A stretch of 14,105 bases of DNA, taken from NCBI GenBank assembly GCA_937944065.1, contig CALDZS010000133.1, forward strand, positions 1 to 14,105, given 5' to 3'. Source of the stretch: an uncultured Amylibacter sp. (GTDB lineage: Bacteria > Pseudomonadota > Alphaproteobacteria > Rhodobacterales > Rhodobacteraceae). This document shows positions 1 through 8,393 of this stretch, piece after piece. The notes below the pieces were generated by a model. That model ran no database searches. It was not told where the DNA came from and saw only the letters and a list, made by a program, of their open reading frames with translations. Numbering within the stretch: the stretch's first letter is position 1; each line of letters starts with the position of its first letter. Position numbers and translations under genes: made by a program.

Positions 1-1
1 G

Positions 2-2296
2 CAAGCCCAGCGTGCTGCCGGATTGTCAGACGCCGAAATGGATCGTCGCCGCAAAGCGCTGGAAGCTGCGCAAGCACAAGAAAAAGAACGCGCAGCCCGC
101 GAAGAAGCAGACACGGCTGAACGCGAAGCTGAACGCGCCGTGCGCCGTCGCGAACGCGATGACAAAGAACGCGAAGAAGCTGAAGTTGCCGAAGCCCTAC
201 GCAAGCGCGAAGAAGAAGCAAACGCGCCAAAAGAAACGCTGAAAGTCGCTGCAAAAGAAGAACCTGTAGCACAAGACCCAGCAGCTGCCCAAGCGGCAGA
301 AGCACGCGGTCCAGCACGCGGCCCAGCGGCCAAACGTGCCGCCGATGACAAAAAACAACAACCTCAGCGTCCCGCTAAAGGTGCCGATGATCGTCGTCGT
401 TCGGGTAAACTGACAATCAACCAGGCCCTTAGGGGTGGTGACGGACGTCGCCAACGCTCTTTGGCGTCGATCAAACGTAAACAAGATCGCCAACGTCGCG
501 AAATGATGGGCGGAAATGTAGAGCGCGAAAAAGTTATGCGCGAAGTACAGTTGCCCCCATCGATCACGGTGCAAGAACTTGCCAACCGTATGGCTGAAAA
601 AACCAACGCTGTTGTCAAAGCTTTGATGACAAATGGTATCATGGCGACGCAAAACGAAGCCATTGACGCAGACACTGCAGAGCTGATTATCGAAGAATTT
701 GGCCACACTGTTGTACGTGTGTCTGATGCCGATGTTGAAGATGCGATTGAAAAGGTAGTGGACGCAGAGAAAGATCTGAAAACACGCCCACCTGTTGTGA
801 CCATCATGGGTCACGTTGATCACGGTAAAACATCTGTGTTGGACGCTTTACGCAAAACCAATGTTGTATCAGGCGAAGCAGGCGGAATTACTCAACATAT
901 TGGTGCCTATCAAATCACCACTGAAGGTGGAGCAGTGCTGACCTTCTTAGACACACCTGGCCACGCAGCGTTTACATCAATGCGTTCTCGCGGTGCCCAA
1001 GTCACTGATATCGTCGTTTTAGTTGTCGCAGCCAATGACGGCGTCATGCCGCAAACCATCGAAGCCATCGCACACGCAAAAGCGGCTGGTGTCCCGATGA
1101 TTGTCGCGATCAATAAGATGGATGCAGAAGGTGCTGACCCACAACGGGTTCGCACTGACTTATTGCGCCACGAAGTAATGGTCGAGGCGATGTCTGGTGA
1201 AGTGCAGGACGTAGAAATCTCTGCACTAACGGGTCAAGGCCTTGATAAACTAATCGAGGCGATTTCCCTGCAGGCTGAATTGTTGGAATTGAAAGCTAAC
1301 CCCGATCGCAACGCACAAGGTGCGGTGATCGAGGCCAAGTTGGACACAGGACGCGGCCCAGTTGCCACCGTGCTGGTCGAACATGGTACATTGCGCAAAG
1401 GCGACATTTTTGTTGTCGGAGAGCAATGGGGTAAGGTCCGCGCACTGATCAACGATCAAGGTGATTTCGTCGATGAAGCTGGCCCATCTGTCCCTGTTGA
1501 AGTTTTGGGCCTAAACGGAACACCCGAAGCTGGCGACGTATTGAATGTTCTAGAAACAGAAGCCGAAGCGCGCGAGATTGCTGATTACCGTATCAAAGCG
1601 GCGAAAGACATCAAAGCGGCTGCAGGCGCTGGTACGACGTTGGATCAACTGATGGCGAAAGCCAAACAAGATGAGAACGTGACTGAACTGCCAATCGTCA
1701 TGAAAGCAGATGTTCAAGGTTCAACAGAAGCGATTATCCAATCGATGGAAAAAATCGGCAATGAAGAAGTCCGCGTTCGGGTTCTGCATTCAGGTGTAGG
1801 CGCGATCACAGAATCAGATGTAACATTGGCCGACGCGTCTGGCGCACCAATCATCGGATTTAACGTACGTGCAAATGCACCCGCGCGGAATGCTGCCAAC
1901 CAAAAAGGTGTCGAGATCCGCTATTACTCTGTCATCTATGACTTGGTCGACGACATCAAAGCCGCAGCATCTGGACTGCTGTCCGCCGAAATCAAAGAAA
2001 CATTCATCGGTTACGCAACCATCAAAGAAGTGTTTAAGATTACGGGCACGGGTAAAATTGGTGGCTGTGAAGTTACCGAAGGTGTGGCGCGTCGGGCTGC
2101 TGGCGTTCGCCTGCTGCGTGATGATGTTGTTATCCACGAAGGCAAGCTGAAAACACTTAAGCGCTTCAAAGACGAAGTCAAAGAGGTTCCAGCAGGCCAA
2201 GAGTGCGGTATGGCGTTCGAAAATTACGAAGACATTCGTGCAGGCGATGTGATCGAAATTTTCACAACTGAAGAAATCGAACGTACCCTAGATTAA
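2..2296 (+). CDS. infB: Translation initiation factor IF-2 (5' partial)
   Basis: IF2 is the GTPase that brings initiator fMet-tRNA to the 30S subunit and promotes 50S joining in the cytoplasm. The frame is open to the window's left edge, so the true start lies outside; 764 residues are visible, and I expect a few tens to be missing. The first ~130 visible codons are low-complexity (Ala, Glu, Arg, Lys), typical of the IF2 N-terminal linker. An IF2_N domain follows at about nt 540-720. The GTPase domain shows G1 GHVDHGKT (809-832), G3 DTPGH (950-964), G4 NKMD (1112-1123) and G5 SAL (1220-1228). Domains II, III and the fMet-tRNA-binding C-terminal barrel run to a TAA at 2294-2296. A TTG at 23 is in frame but is not a credible start, because conserved linker sequence continues upstream. 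In this group infB normally sits in the rimP-nusA operon; those genes are outside the window. Confidence 0.98.
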   Translation, partial: QAQRAAGLSDAEMDRRRKALEAAQAQEKERAAREEADTAEREAERAVRRRERDDKEREEAEVAEALRKREEEANAPKETLKVAAKEEPVAQDPAAAQAAEARGPARGPAAKRAADDKKQQPQRPAKGADDRRRSGKLTINQALRGGDGRRQRSLASIKRKQDRQRREMMGGNVEREKVMREVQLPPSITVQELANRMAEKTNAVVKALMTNGIMATQNEAIDADTAELIIEEFGHTVVRVSDADVEDAIEKVVDAEKDLKTRPPVVTIMGHVDHGKTSVLDALRKTNVVSGEAGGITQHIGAYQITTEGGAVLTFLDTPGHAAFTSMRSRGAQVTDIVVLVVAANDGVMPQTIEAIAHAKAAGVPMIVAINKMDAEGADPQRVRTDLLRHEVMVEAMSGEVQDVEISALTGQGLDKLIEAISLQAELLELKANPDRNAQGAVIEAKLDTGRGPVATVLVEHGTLRKGDIFVVGEQWGKVRALINDQGDFVDEAGPSVPVEVLGLNGTPEAGDVLNVLETEAEAREIADYRIKAAKDIKAAAGAGTTLDQLMAKAKQDENVTELPIVMKADVQGSTEAIIQSMEKIGNEEVRVRVLHSGVGAITESDVTLADASGAPIIGFNVRANAPARNAANQKGVEIRYYSVIYDLVDDIKAAASGLLSAEIKETFIGYATIKEVFKITGTGKIGGCEVTEGVARRAAGVRLLRDDVVIHEGKLKTLKRFKDEVKEVPAGQECGMAFENYEDIRAGDVIEIFTTEEIERTLD

Positions 2297-2308
2297 TCAA
2301 ACTTAATG

Positions 2309-2332
2309 CAGGTGTCCCATGCAGGACGCCTG
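2309..2332 (+). other. Hairpin in the infB-hslV spacer
   Basis: A 9-bp stem (CAGGTGTCC with GGACGCCTG, one G-T wobble) closes a 6-nt loop (CATGCA) 13 nt after the infB stop. It could end or stabilise the infB transcript. No T-tract follows, so it is not a standard intrinsic terminator; a Rho-dependent end or 3'-end protection is equally possible. The pairing is read directly from the sequence; the role is inferred. Confidence 0.45.
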
Positions 2333-2418
2333 TGCCTCCGGCACTGATTGCGTCCGATGCTTGGCGCTGTGCAGCCGTGTCGTGTCCAGAATTTGCTTAG
2401 ATGACACAATCTGTTGGG

Positions 2419-2448
2419 TGGACATTCCTCGTCTGGCGTTTCTATACT
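2419..2448 (+). promoter_or_regulatory. Candidate housekeeping-type promoter for hslVU
   Basis: TGGACA at 2419-2424 and TATACT at 2443-2448 are separated by 18 nt. Each matches the sigma-70 consensus at five of six positions. Transcription would begin near 2455, leaving a short leader of about 23 nt that carries the GAGGGA ribosome binding site at 2463-2468. hslVU is heat-induced in many bacteria, but I see no convincing alphaproteobacterial RpoH-type element here. The call rests on pattern match and position only. Confidence 0.45.
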
Positions 2449-2477
2449 CTGAAAAGTTTTACGAGGGACATTATCTT

Positions 2478-3038
2478 ATGGCAGATGCATCTTCATTTCC
2501 AGGTTGGCATGGCACCACTATTGTTGGTGTTAAAAAAGGCGGCGAGGTCGTTATTGCTGGTGACGGACAGGTCAGTCTTGGACAGACCGTGATCAAAGGG
2601 TCGGCCCGCAAAGTACGGCGTATATCGCCAGGCGGCCACGATGTTGTTTGTGGGTTTGCTGGATCGACTGCAGATGCGTTTACCTTGTTAGAACGCTTAG
2701 AGACAAAATTAGAAGCCTCGCCGGGTCAATTGGCCAAAGCATCCGTAGAGCTGGCCAAAGATTGGCGCATGGACAAGTATCTGCGCAATTTAGAAGCAAT
2801 GTTAATCGTCACAGACGGCGCAGATTTGTTTGTTATCACGGGAGCCGGTGACGTTCTGGAGCCGGAAAATGATATTGCGGCGATTGGATCAGGCGGAAAT
2901 TACGCATTGGCCGCCGCGCGCGCAATGATGGAAGGTAAAGGCGACGCAGAAACTGTGGCGCGCAAAGCGCTGACCATAGCTGCGGAAATATGCGTTTATA
3001 CCAATGGAAACATGACAGTAGAGAAGATTTCGAAATGA
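2478..3038 (+). CDS. hslV: ATP-dependent protease subunit HslV (ClpQ)
   Basis: HslV is the proteolytic dodecamer of the HslUV (ClpYQ) protease, which degrades misfolded and regulatory proteins in the cytoplasm. It is an N-terminal-nucleophile threonine peptidase. The chosen ATG gives 186 residues, close to the family norm, and is preceded by GAGGGA at 2463-2468. A much longer in-frame start at 2319 lacks this support and would add an atypical Cys-rich extension. The mature enzyme should begin at Thr13 (after the propeptide ending GWHG), since TTIVGV aligns with the E. coli mature N-terminus. Asp29 and Lys45 align with E. coli Asp17 and Lys33, and Ser138 in the IGSGG motif is the likely remaining active-site residue. 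The stop overlaps the hslU start as ATGA, so the two are translationally coupled. The 12-residue propeptide is longer than the single Met of E. coli. Confidence 0.96.
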   Translation: MADASSFPGWHGTTIVGVKKGGEVVIAGDGQVSLGQTVIKGSARKVRRISPGGHDVVCGFAGSTADAFTLLERLETKLEASPGQLAKASVELAKDWRMDKYLRNLEAMLIVTDGADLFVITGAGDVLEPENDIAAIGSGGNYALAAARAMMEGKGDAETVARKALTIAAEICVYTNGNMTVEKISK

Positions 3039-4339
3039 CCGACTTAACCCCACGCGAGATTGTTTCAGAACTAGATCGATTCATCATTGGGCAAAATGAT
3101 GCCAAACGTGCCGTTGCCGTGGCACTGCGCAATCGCTGGCGGCGCAAGCAGTTGCAGGATGATCTGCGCGACGAGGTTTACCCAAAAAACATCTTGATGA
3201 TCGGACCCACTGGTGTTGGAAAAACCGAGATTTCAAGAAGATTGGCAAAGCTCGCTAAGGCCCCGTTTTTGAAAGTAGAGGCGACTAAGTTTACCGAAGT
3301 GGGCTATGTTGGCCGTGACGTGGAACAAATTGTTCGTGATCTGGTTGATGCGGCGATTTTGATGGTACGCGAAGCAAAGCGTGAAGAGGTTAAGGCCAAC
3401 GCCCATTCAGGCGCAGAAGAGCGTGTTTTGGATGCACTATGCGGCGAAAATTCTGGCGATAAAACGCGGGATATGTTTCGCAAAAAGCTGCGCGACGGAT
3501 TGCTGGACGATACAGAAATCGAATTGGACTTGGCTGACACATCTAACCCCATGTCGATGTTTGAAATCCCCGGCCAGCCAGGCGGGAATATGGGCATGAT
3601 GAACCTAGGCGAGATGTTTGGAAAAATGGGCGGACGTACCCAACGCCGTCGTTTAACCGTGTCCGAAAGCTATAAAGTTTTGATCAACGAAGAGGCAGAC
3701 AAACTGGTAGATCAGGAAACCGTGACCAAAGAGGCCGTAGAAGCAGTTGAACAAAATGGCATAGTTTTTCTGGATGAAATTGACAAAGTGTGCGCGCGTG
3801 CCGATGCACGAGGTGCCGATGTTAGCCGCGAAGGCGTGCAACGTGATCTGTTGCCACTAATCGAGGGTACGACCGTATCCACCAAGCATGGGCCTGTCAG
3901 TACCGATCATATCTTGTTCATCGCATCAGGCGCTTTTCATGTGGCAAAACCATCTGATTTGTTGCCAGAACTGCAAGGCCGTTTACCAATTCGGGTCGAA
4001 TTACGAGCGTTGACCGAAGCAGACTTTGTTCGCATCCTGACTGAAACGGACAATGCTTTAACCCGACAGTACACAGCGCTGATGGCCACTGAAGAGGTTG
4101 ATGTGACTTTCACAAAGGACGGGATTGAGGCGATTGCCAAGATCGCCGCCGACGTTAATGATGCGGTCGAAAATATCGGCGCGCGTCGGCTGTACACGAT
4201 CATTGAACGTGTGTTTGAAGAGCTGGGTTTTGAAGCACCAGATCAGGCGGGGCAGTCTGTGAAGATCAACCGCAAATATGTCGATGCTCATCTGGGCGAG
4301 TTGTCCAAAACCACGGATGTATCGCGGTATATGTTGTAA
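3035..4339 (+). CDS. hslU: HslU (ClpY) AAA+ unfoldase subunit of HslUV
   Basis: HslU is the hexameric AAA+ ATPase that unfolds substrates and threads them into HslV. The ATG at 3035 overlaps the hslV stop (ATGA), giving 434 residues, a normal length; an in-frame ATG at 2990 lies inside hslV and is not needed. Visible motifs are Walker A GPTGVGKT (57-64), the substrate-gripping pore loop GYVG (90-93), the family-specific I domain (roughly 105-230), Walker B FLDEID (245-250), a likely arginine finger R316 in QGR, and a sensor-2 type GARR (382-385). The C-terminus ends SRYML, matching the hydrophobic tail that docks into HslV and activates it. It is the distal gene of a two-gene unit, and its stop lies 8 nt from the end of the convergent gene. 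Confidence 0.97.
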   Translation: MTDLTPREIVSELDRFIIGQNDAKRAVAVALRNRWRRKQLQDDLRDEVYPKNILMIGPTGVGKTEISRRLAKLAKAPFLKVEATKFTEVGYVGRDVEQIVRDLVDAAILMVREAKREEVKANAHSGAEERVLDALCGENSGDKTRDMFRKKLRDGLLDDTEIELDLADTSNPMSMFEIPGQPGGNMGMMNLGEMFGKMGGRTQRRRLTVSESYKVLINEEADKLVDQETVTKEAVEAVEQNGIVFLDEIDKVCARADARGADVSREGVQRDLLPLIEGTTVSTKHGPVSTDHILFIASGAFHVAKPSDLLPELQGRLPIRVELRALTEADFVRILTETDNALTRQYTALMATEEVDVTFTKDGIEAIAKIAADVNDAVENIGARRLYTIIERVFEELGFEAPDQAGQSVKINRKYVDAHLGELSKTTDVSRYML

Positions 4340-4347
4340 GCTCAAGC

Positions 4348-6669
4348 TTAGCGCTCAAGCTGGCATATTTTCGGCTCGGTAAAGCACGCAAGTAACATAA
4401 TGCCCGAACCCTTCACACCGATGGAATTGCCATTCTGACCAGTTACTTTGGCATCGACAAGGTCATACACGTTATCGAATTTCTTGCTCGGCACGATCTC
4501 GGCTTGCATAACCGCAGGTCCATTCAATCCAGAGACGCCACCGAGTGTCACGGCAATAAATGTATCCGTCGAAAACAATCCAACATCTTGGATAATCTCA
4601 TACGTTAAATCCTCCCGGCCAGCGCGACAGAAGTAGGATTGCACAAGCGCGCTGTCACTGCCCGTCATCTTAGGCGCTACGAATGTGCCTGCTTGCATAT
4701 CTTTCGTTTTACGGGTGTTCGCCCACATTGGCGCACATCGCGCGGCCGCTTGTTTGGCGCGTAGTGCTGCTCGTGACGCATCACATATCTCTGATAATTC
4801 AGACAACTCTGAAGGGGCATCTTCGGGCATTGATTGACAGGTCTGCTCCAGCTCTGAGGCGGCAGATTGATCATCAACGGCCTGTTTAGACATTGTCCGC
4901 AATTCGGCCAACGCTGTTTGGGCCGCTTCTTCGCGCGCCGCCTTTAGCAGAGGACGGTATGTCTGCGCAGCTTGTCGAATGTTAGTGGGCGAGTTTACGA
5001 CTGACCCTTTTTCTATCACCTCGTTCGCACTTGGTGCAGTATACCAATTGTTATCCCGAAGGCCGTCCAACGTTCGCGGACTGTCAAGGATCTCCTTCGC
5101 CTCAGATACAAAAGTTGTCACCAATTCTGACACACCAGATTCCAGCAACGCAGTCTGACAAGCACTGTAAATCGGTGTTAGTTTATTGACGTGCATACCA
5201 GCAAAATTCGGTGCTTGCAGAACCCGCTTTGTGCAATATTCTTGAACCATTCTACGATCAGGATCCGTTATCCCATCTGCCTTGGCCGCCGCCATGGCGG
5301 ATTGCGGTTCTAGCTCTGCCAGCCGCACCAGTTCTGCCTCGACGCGGGCCAAAACCATTTCTTCGCAGCCTTCGAAAACCGCTTTGCCTAGATCATTATA
5401 GCTGTCAGTCTTGCCCAAAAGTTGTGTGCATGATTTTTGATATTCGCCCAAAGGTGTATCACCAACTGTTTCTATGATCTCAAACAGTTCTGCGCGCAAT
5501 GGTGCCACCAATTCAGCACGGCGTGCCGGCAGACGTTCTGCGCTAAACCGATCAACGGAATTTGCGTTGATCGTATAGCCGCCAAGTTTTGTTTCCTTCA
5601 GCCGCAACCAATTGTTTTCACGCATATCGCTGAGCGTTGCGGGCACTGCCATCAGTCGTTTGTATTCGACCAGCAAGCCTTGGCGCAGCTCTTTGTCTCG
5701 GGCATTTCGTTTCTGTTCACGGTCGACGTTTCTGGTGAACGCTTTACCTTCTTTGCAATCCAGCGCGAAGTTGGCGTATTTATCGAACAGGTCATCCGTC
5801 CAATATCCCATTGAAATCCCACTGGCACGCACCAACTGTCCAGTGCCACCGCTTGTTCCAAGACTGCTGTCCAATCGTGTGCAAAACTCTTGGGCCGTTG
5901 GTACGGCCAGCGCCAACGGGTCTTTGCCGTCTAAAAAATTCATCCGCGCTACCAAATCGTGGCCTTTTTCATACGCTTCTTTCAGATCTTTTCTGAAGTC
6001 GCGGTTGTCAATGCTGGCATGGGTTTTGGCAACCTCATCTAGAATAATTTTACTGGACGCGGCATCACCCGCTGCCGTCCGCAATCTAGAAGTGACACTG
6101 TCCAGGTATCCCTCAAGCGCAGACCTTTCTCCGTCTTTGAGTTGCTGTCCTATTTCACGCTTCTCAGCCCGCGATAGAAACTTTTCGTTCCACAATGTCG
6201 ATTTCGACGCGATGGTTTCGATTAATTGCTCCGCAGTTAGATTAGCGTTAGAAATCTGATCAATGTAAGCCTGATATGCTGGCAATGGCGAAGGCGCTTT
6301 GGTCACGGTGATCGGAGTACAATACTCGAACTTGGACAAATCACGTTCAATGCGATGCAGTACCATTCCTGCGCCAGAACTGTAATTTTCAACCAACAAA
6401 AAGGGTTCGGTTTTGCGGCGCATAAACACAAGGTCGCCACTGGTTTTATCGGCCAAGTATTCGTTAAAACTCTTTTGATTTTTATCAATCTCATGCTCAT
6501 CCCATAGCAACACAATCTTGTCGCCCTCCTCGACAAATTTAATCTTGGCTTCGATAGGTTTATCAAAACAAGTGAATTGATTGCTGATGAAATATGCTTC
6601 TTGCGCCAAGGCGTTGTTGGTGGTCACCAAGAGGCTAAAAATTACGGTGGTGATGAAACGATTAAACAT
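4348..6669 (-). CDS. Exported Cys-rich protein of unknown function with an internal duplication
   Basis: I do not recognise this 773-residue protein. Residues 1-22 form a clear Sec signal peptide (hydrophobic core, then NALA cleaved before QEA), with no lipobox, so it should be periplasmic or secreted. There are exactly 14 cysteines: 34, 117, 263, 305, 414, 435, 479, 504, 611, 629, 645, 681, 762 and 769. An even count in an exported protein suggests disulfides. Two modules share the order Cys, Cys, L-x-x-(M/L)-R-(E/D)-NNW, Cys, Cys: residues 263-435 with NNW at 352-354, and 479-629 with NNW at 540-542. The middle looks mainly helical, while the ends (about 23-125 and 645-773) look more beta-like. 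No catalytic motif is evident. AGGA lies 8 nt before the ATG. It is 65 nt downstream of the Smr gene on the same strand, so it may be co-transcribed with the timA-mltA-smr group, and it converges on hslU. Confidence 0.9.
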   Translation of the reverse strand: MFNRFITTVIFSLLVTTNNALAQEAYFISNQFTCFDKPIEAKIKFVEEGDKIVLLWDEHEIDKNQKSFNEYLADKTSGDLVFMRRKTEPFLLVENYSSGAGMVLHRIERDLSKFEYCTPITVTKAPSPLPAYQAYIDQISNANLTAEQLIETIASKSTLWNEKFLSRAEKREIGQQLKDGERSALEGYLDSVTSRLRTAAGDAASSKIILDEVAKTHASIDNRDFRKDLKEAYEKGHDLVARMNFLDGKDPLALAVPTAQEFCTRLDSSLGTSGGTGQLVRASGISMGYWTDDLFDKYANFALDCKEGKAFTRNVDREQKRNARDKELRQGLLVEYKRLMAVPATLSDMRENNWLRLKETKLGGYTINANSVDRFSAERLPARRAELVAPLRAELFEIIETVGDTPLGEYQKSCTQLLGKTDSYNDLGKAVFEGCEEMVLARVEAELVRLAELEPQSAMAAAKADGITDPDRRMVQEYCTKRVLQAPNFAGMHVNKLTPIYSACQTALLESGVSELVTTFVSEAKEILDSPRTLDGLRDNNWYTAPSANEVIEKGSVVNSPTNIRQAAQTYRPLLKAAREEAAQTALAELRTMSKQAVDDQSAASELEQTCQSMPEDAPSELSELSEICDASRAALRAKQAAARCAPMWANTRKTKDMQAGTFVAPKMTGSDSALVQSYFCRAGREDLTYEIIQDVGLFSTDTFIAVTLGGVSGLNGPAVMQAEIVPSKKFDNVYDLVDAKVTGQNGNSIGVKGSGIMLLACFTEPKICQLER

Positions 6670-6734
6670 ACAAGAATTCCTGTTTTTTCGCTCAACCTTA
6701 AGACGCAGCCCAGAGGTTGCAAGTTGATTTTAAA

Positions 6735-7328
6735 CTAGCCGCGAATACGGCGTAAATAAACATACCATGCACCAGAACCACCGTGACGTTGCTGCGCAGG
6801 TGTAACCTGTAAAACCAGATGCCCCAATGCGGGGCTCCGCAACCAGTCAGGCAAGCTTTGCCTAAGTACGCCACCCTTGGGGCGGTTAAACTCGTCAACA
6901 CCGTGAATACGGCCCTTGCCCGTGATCACCAAAATCATCCGCAAATGCCGCTTGTGTGCATTGCGCAGAAACAGCGTTAGATGTTGCTTTGCTTGATCTG
7001 CCGTCATGCCATGCAAATCCAACGTGGCATCAATGTCCATTTTGCCCTTAAGCAAGCGCTGAAAATTCCGCTTGTCCATATTTGGTGAGGTGGCAGCAGG
7101 CGAGGTGCGAAAATCGGGCAAAGCGGTACTGGTTTGCGGTATCGCCTTTTCACCAATGTGGAAAGGCTCAAAAGGTGTCGCCTTGGGTGGTGCAGCCACC
7201 TTGGGCGTCCGTTTAATAACAGGCATCTCAATCGGATTACGTGGGCGTGACACTTCTATCCCTTTGACCACATGCGACCAGATTTCTAAATCATCAGGGC
7301 TTAGCCCTTTTTTTCGACCCCGTGCCAT
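6735..7328 (-). CDS. Smr-domain protein
   Basis: A 197-residue protein with a C-terminal Smr (MutS2-related) domain. Small Smr proteins of this type have been linked to nucleic-acid binding or nicking, but the role of the bacterial stand-alone forms is unsettled. The N-terminal ~85 residues are basic, Pro-rich and probably disordered. The Smr domain spans about 98-197 and shows LDLHGMT (103-109, with the conserved Asp-Leu-His), TGKG (136-139) and HGGSGA (182-187), all hallmark positions. The ATG lies 9 nt after the mltA stop, and a GAAGG sits inside the mltA end at rather long spacing. That makes it the third gene of the timA-mltA-smr unit. No cytoplasmic link between Smr and murein turnover is evident; the grouping may reflect shared expression only. 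Confidence 0.93.
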   Translation of the reverse strand: MARGRKKGLSPDDLEIWSHVVKGIEVSRPRNPIEMPVIKRTPKVAAPPKATPFEPFHIGEKAIPQTSTALPDFRTSPAATSPNMDKRNFQRLLKGKMDIDATLDLHGMTADQAKQHLTLFLRNAHKRHLRMILVITGKGRIHGVDEFNRPKGGVLRQSLPDWLRSPALGHLVLQVTPAQQRHGGSGAWYVYLRRIRG

Positions 7329-7337
7329 ATCCAGAAT

Positions 7338-8393
7338 CTAACCTTCTGGGAACAGGCGGCGCACGGCGGCCAAAGGCAACAAAACAAACATCCGTCCCGT
7401 GTCTTTGATACGCCCAGCCGCTTTGCCCGCAGCATCACCTGTACCAAAGAATATATCAGCCCTTTGCGGGCCTTTTATTGCGGAACCAACATCTTGGGCG
7501 ATCATCAATCGCTGCATTGGTATTTCGCCGCGCTTGTCTAACCAAACTGGCGCACCCAGCGGGGTGTATTTCGGGTCGACCGCGACTGACCGCATTGTTG
7601 TGATTGATTCCAACATCGCACCTTTTGGGCCATCACCATGGCCTAGGCTTTTCACTTCGCGAAAGAAAACATAACTGGGATTGAACGCCAGCATTTTGCG
7701 ACCAATAACAGGATTATCACGCACCCAGTTTTTGATACGCGCAGCCGAGGCTTCGTGTTTACTCAAGATCCCTCGGCGCACCAGCTCTCCGCTAACGGGA
7801 CGGTATTTATGCCCATTAAACCCACCATAGCCAACGCGCAAACCCTTGCCGTTTTTGAACTTGATGCGACCTGATCCTTGGATCTGCAGATAGAATGCTT
7901 CGACTGGATCATCGACCCACGCAATCTCCAGCCCTTTACCCGCCAATGCACCATTTTGAATTTCAGACCGAGTCAAATAGCGCGATCCTTCTGATAAATC
8001 AGGCGGTTTTCTATAAAGTGGGGTTTGGTATTTGCCGCCGCGTTGTTTGGCGCCGTTCAGCTCTGGTTCAAAATATCCTGTGAACAAAGCATCTTCTTGG
8101 CCACCGATTAGAACAGGGTGAAACAGGCTTTCGAAAAATGTACGCGCATCTGGGTTTGTCTTGGCGATCGCACATATAGGTGCCCAGTCAGATGCCTGAA
8201 AAAAATGCGCCGTACGGCCCTTGTCACAGGTATCTTGGAATGTAAGCAGCGCAGGGGTTAGGTCGTCATTCTCCCAGCCCTTTAATTGCTCGAACGGAAC
8301 GGGGCGAACCGTGGCGCCGTTGGCAGGCAGCTCTGCTTGGGCCGTTCCAGCCCAGACAAACACCGCTGTTACAAAAGAGCCAAACCCGCGCAT
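7338..8393 (-). CDS. mltA: Membrane-bound lytic murein transglycosylase A (MltA)
   Basis: MltA cleaves the MurNAc-GlcNAc bond of peptidoglycan, leaving a 1,6-anhydro end, in the periplasm. The chosen ATG gives 351 residues and overlaps the TimA-like stop as TGATG; a longer in-frame start (8459) would put 22 residues before the signal peptide and is unlikely. Residues 1-20 form a signal peptide (core FVTAVFVWAG, cleavage after AQA). There is no lipobox Cys, unlike the E. coli lipoprotein. The MltA domain shows FTGYFEPEL (104-112) and QIQGSG (170-175). The C-terminal 3D barrel carries AQDVG (D301) and RADIFFGTGD (D313, D320); D301 or D313 is the likely catalytic acid by family homology. Middle gene of the timA-mltA-smr unit. 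Confidence 0.95.
   Translation of the reverse strand: MRGFGSFVTAVFVWAGTAQAELPANGATVRPVPFEQLKGWENDDLTPALLTFQDTCDKGRTAHFFQASDWAPICAIAKTNPDARTFFESLFHPVLIGGQEDALFTGYFEPELNGAKQRGGKYQTPLYRKPPDLSEGSRYLTRSEIQNGALAGKGLEIAWVDDPVEAFYLQIQGSGRIKFKNGKGLRVGYGGFNGHKYRPVSGELVRRGILSKHEASAARIKNWVRDNPVIGRKMLAFNPSYVFFREVKSLGHGDGPKGAMLESITTMRSVAVDPKYTPLGAPVWLDKRGEIPMQRLMIAQDVGSAIKGPQRADIFFGTGDAAGKAAGRIKDTGRMFVLLPLAAVRRLFPEG

Noticed and set aside
12..242. Lys-rich open frame overlapping the infB N-terminal linker
   Set aside because: It is a shadow of the GAA/GCN/CGC-rich coding repeats of infB in another frame, with no start signals.
197..823. 208-codon antisense open frame inside infB
   Set aside because: It mirrors conserved IF2 coding sequence, and its protein is Phe/Cys-rich and unlike any family. 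Codon bias of infB explains the lack of stops.
2319..2477. In-frame upstream extension of hslV, Cys-rich, from an ATG at 2319
   Set aside because: It lies in the hairpin and promoter region, has no ribosome binding site, and would push the catalytic Thr about 65 residues inward. A good site precedes the ATG at 2478.
4340..4361. GCTCAAGCT direct repeat at 4340-4348 and 4353-4361 at the hslU/unknown-gene junction, checked as a bidirectional terminator
   Set aside because: Best pairing is only a 5-bp stem (AGCTT with AAGCT), with no T-tract on either strand. The second copy is coding.
5612..6259. 215-codon plus-strand open frame opposite the unknown exported protein
   Set aside because: The minus-strand frame has a signal peptide, a ribosome binding site and conserved internal repeats. 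The plus frame is Ser/Arg-rich filler typical of antisense shadows.
6693..6719. CAACCT/AGGTTG hairpin between smr and the unknown gene
   Set aside because: The 6-bp stem with a 15-nt loop is weak, and the sequence after it on the transcribed strand is A-rich, not T-rich. Not a credible terminator.
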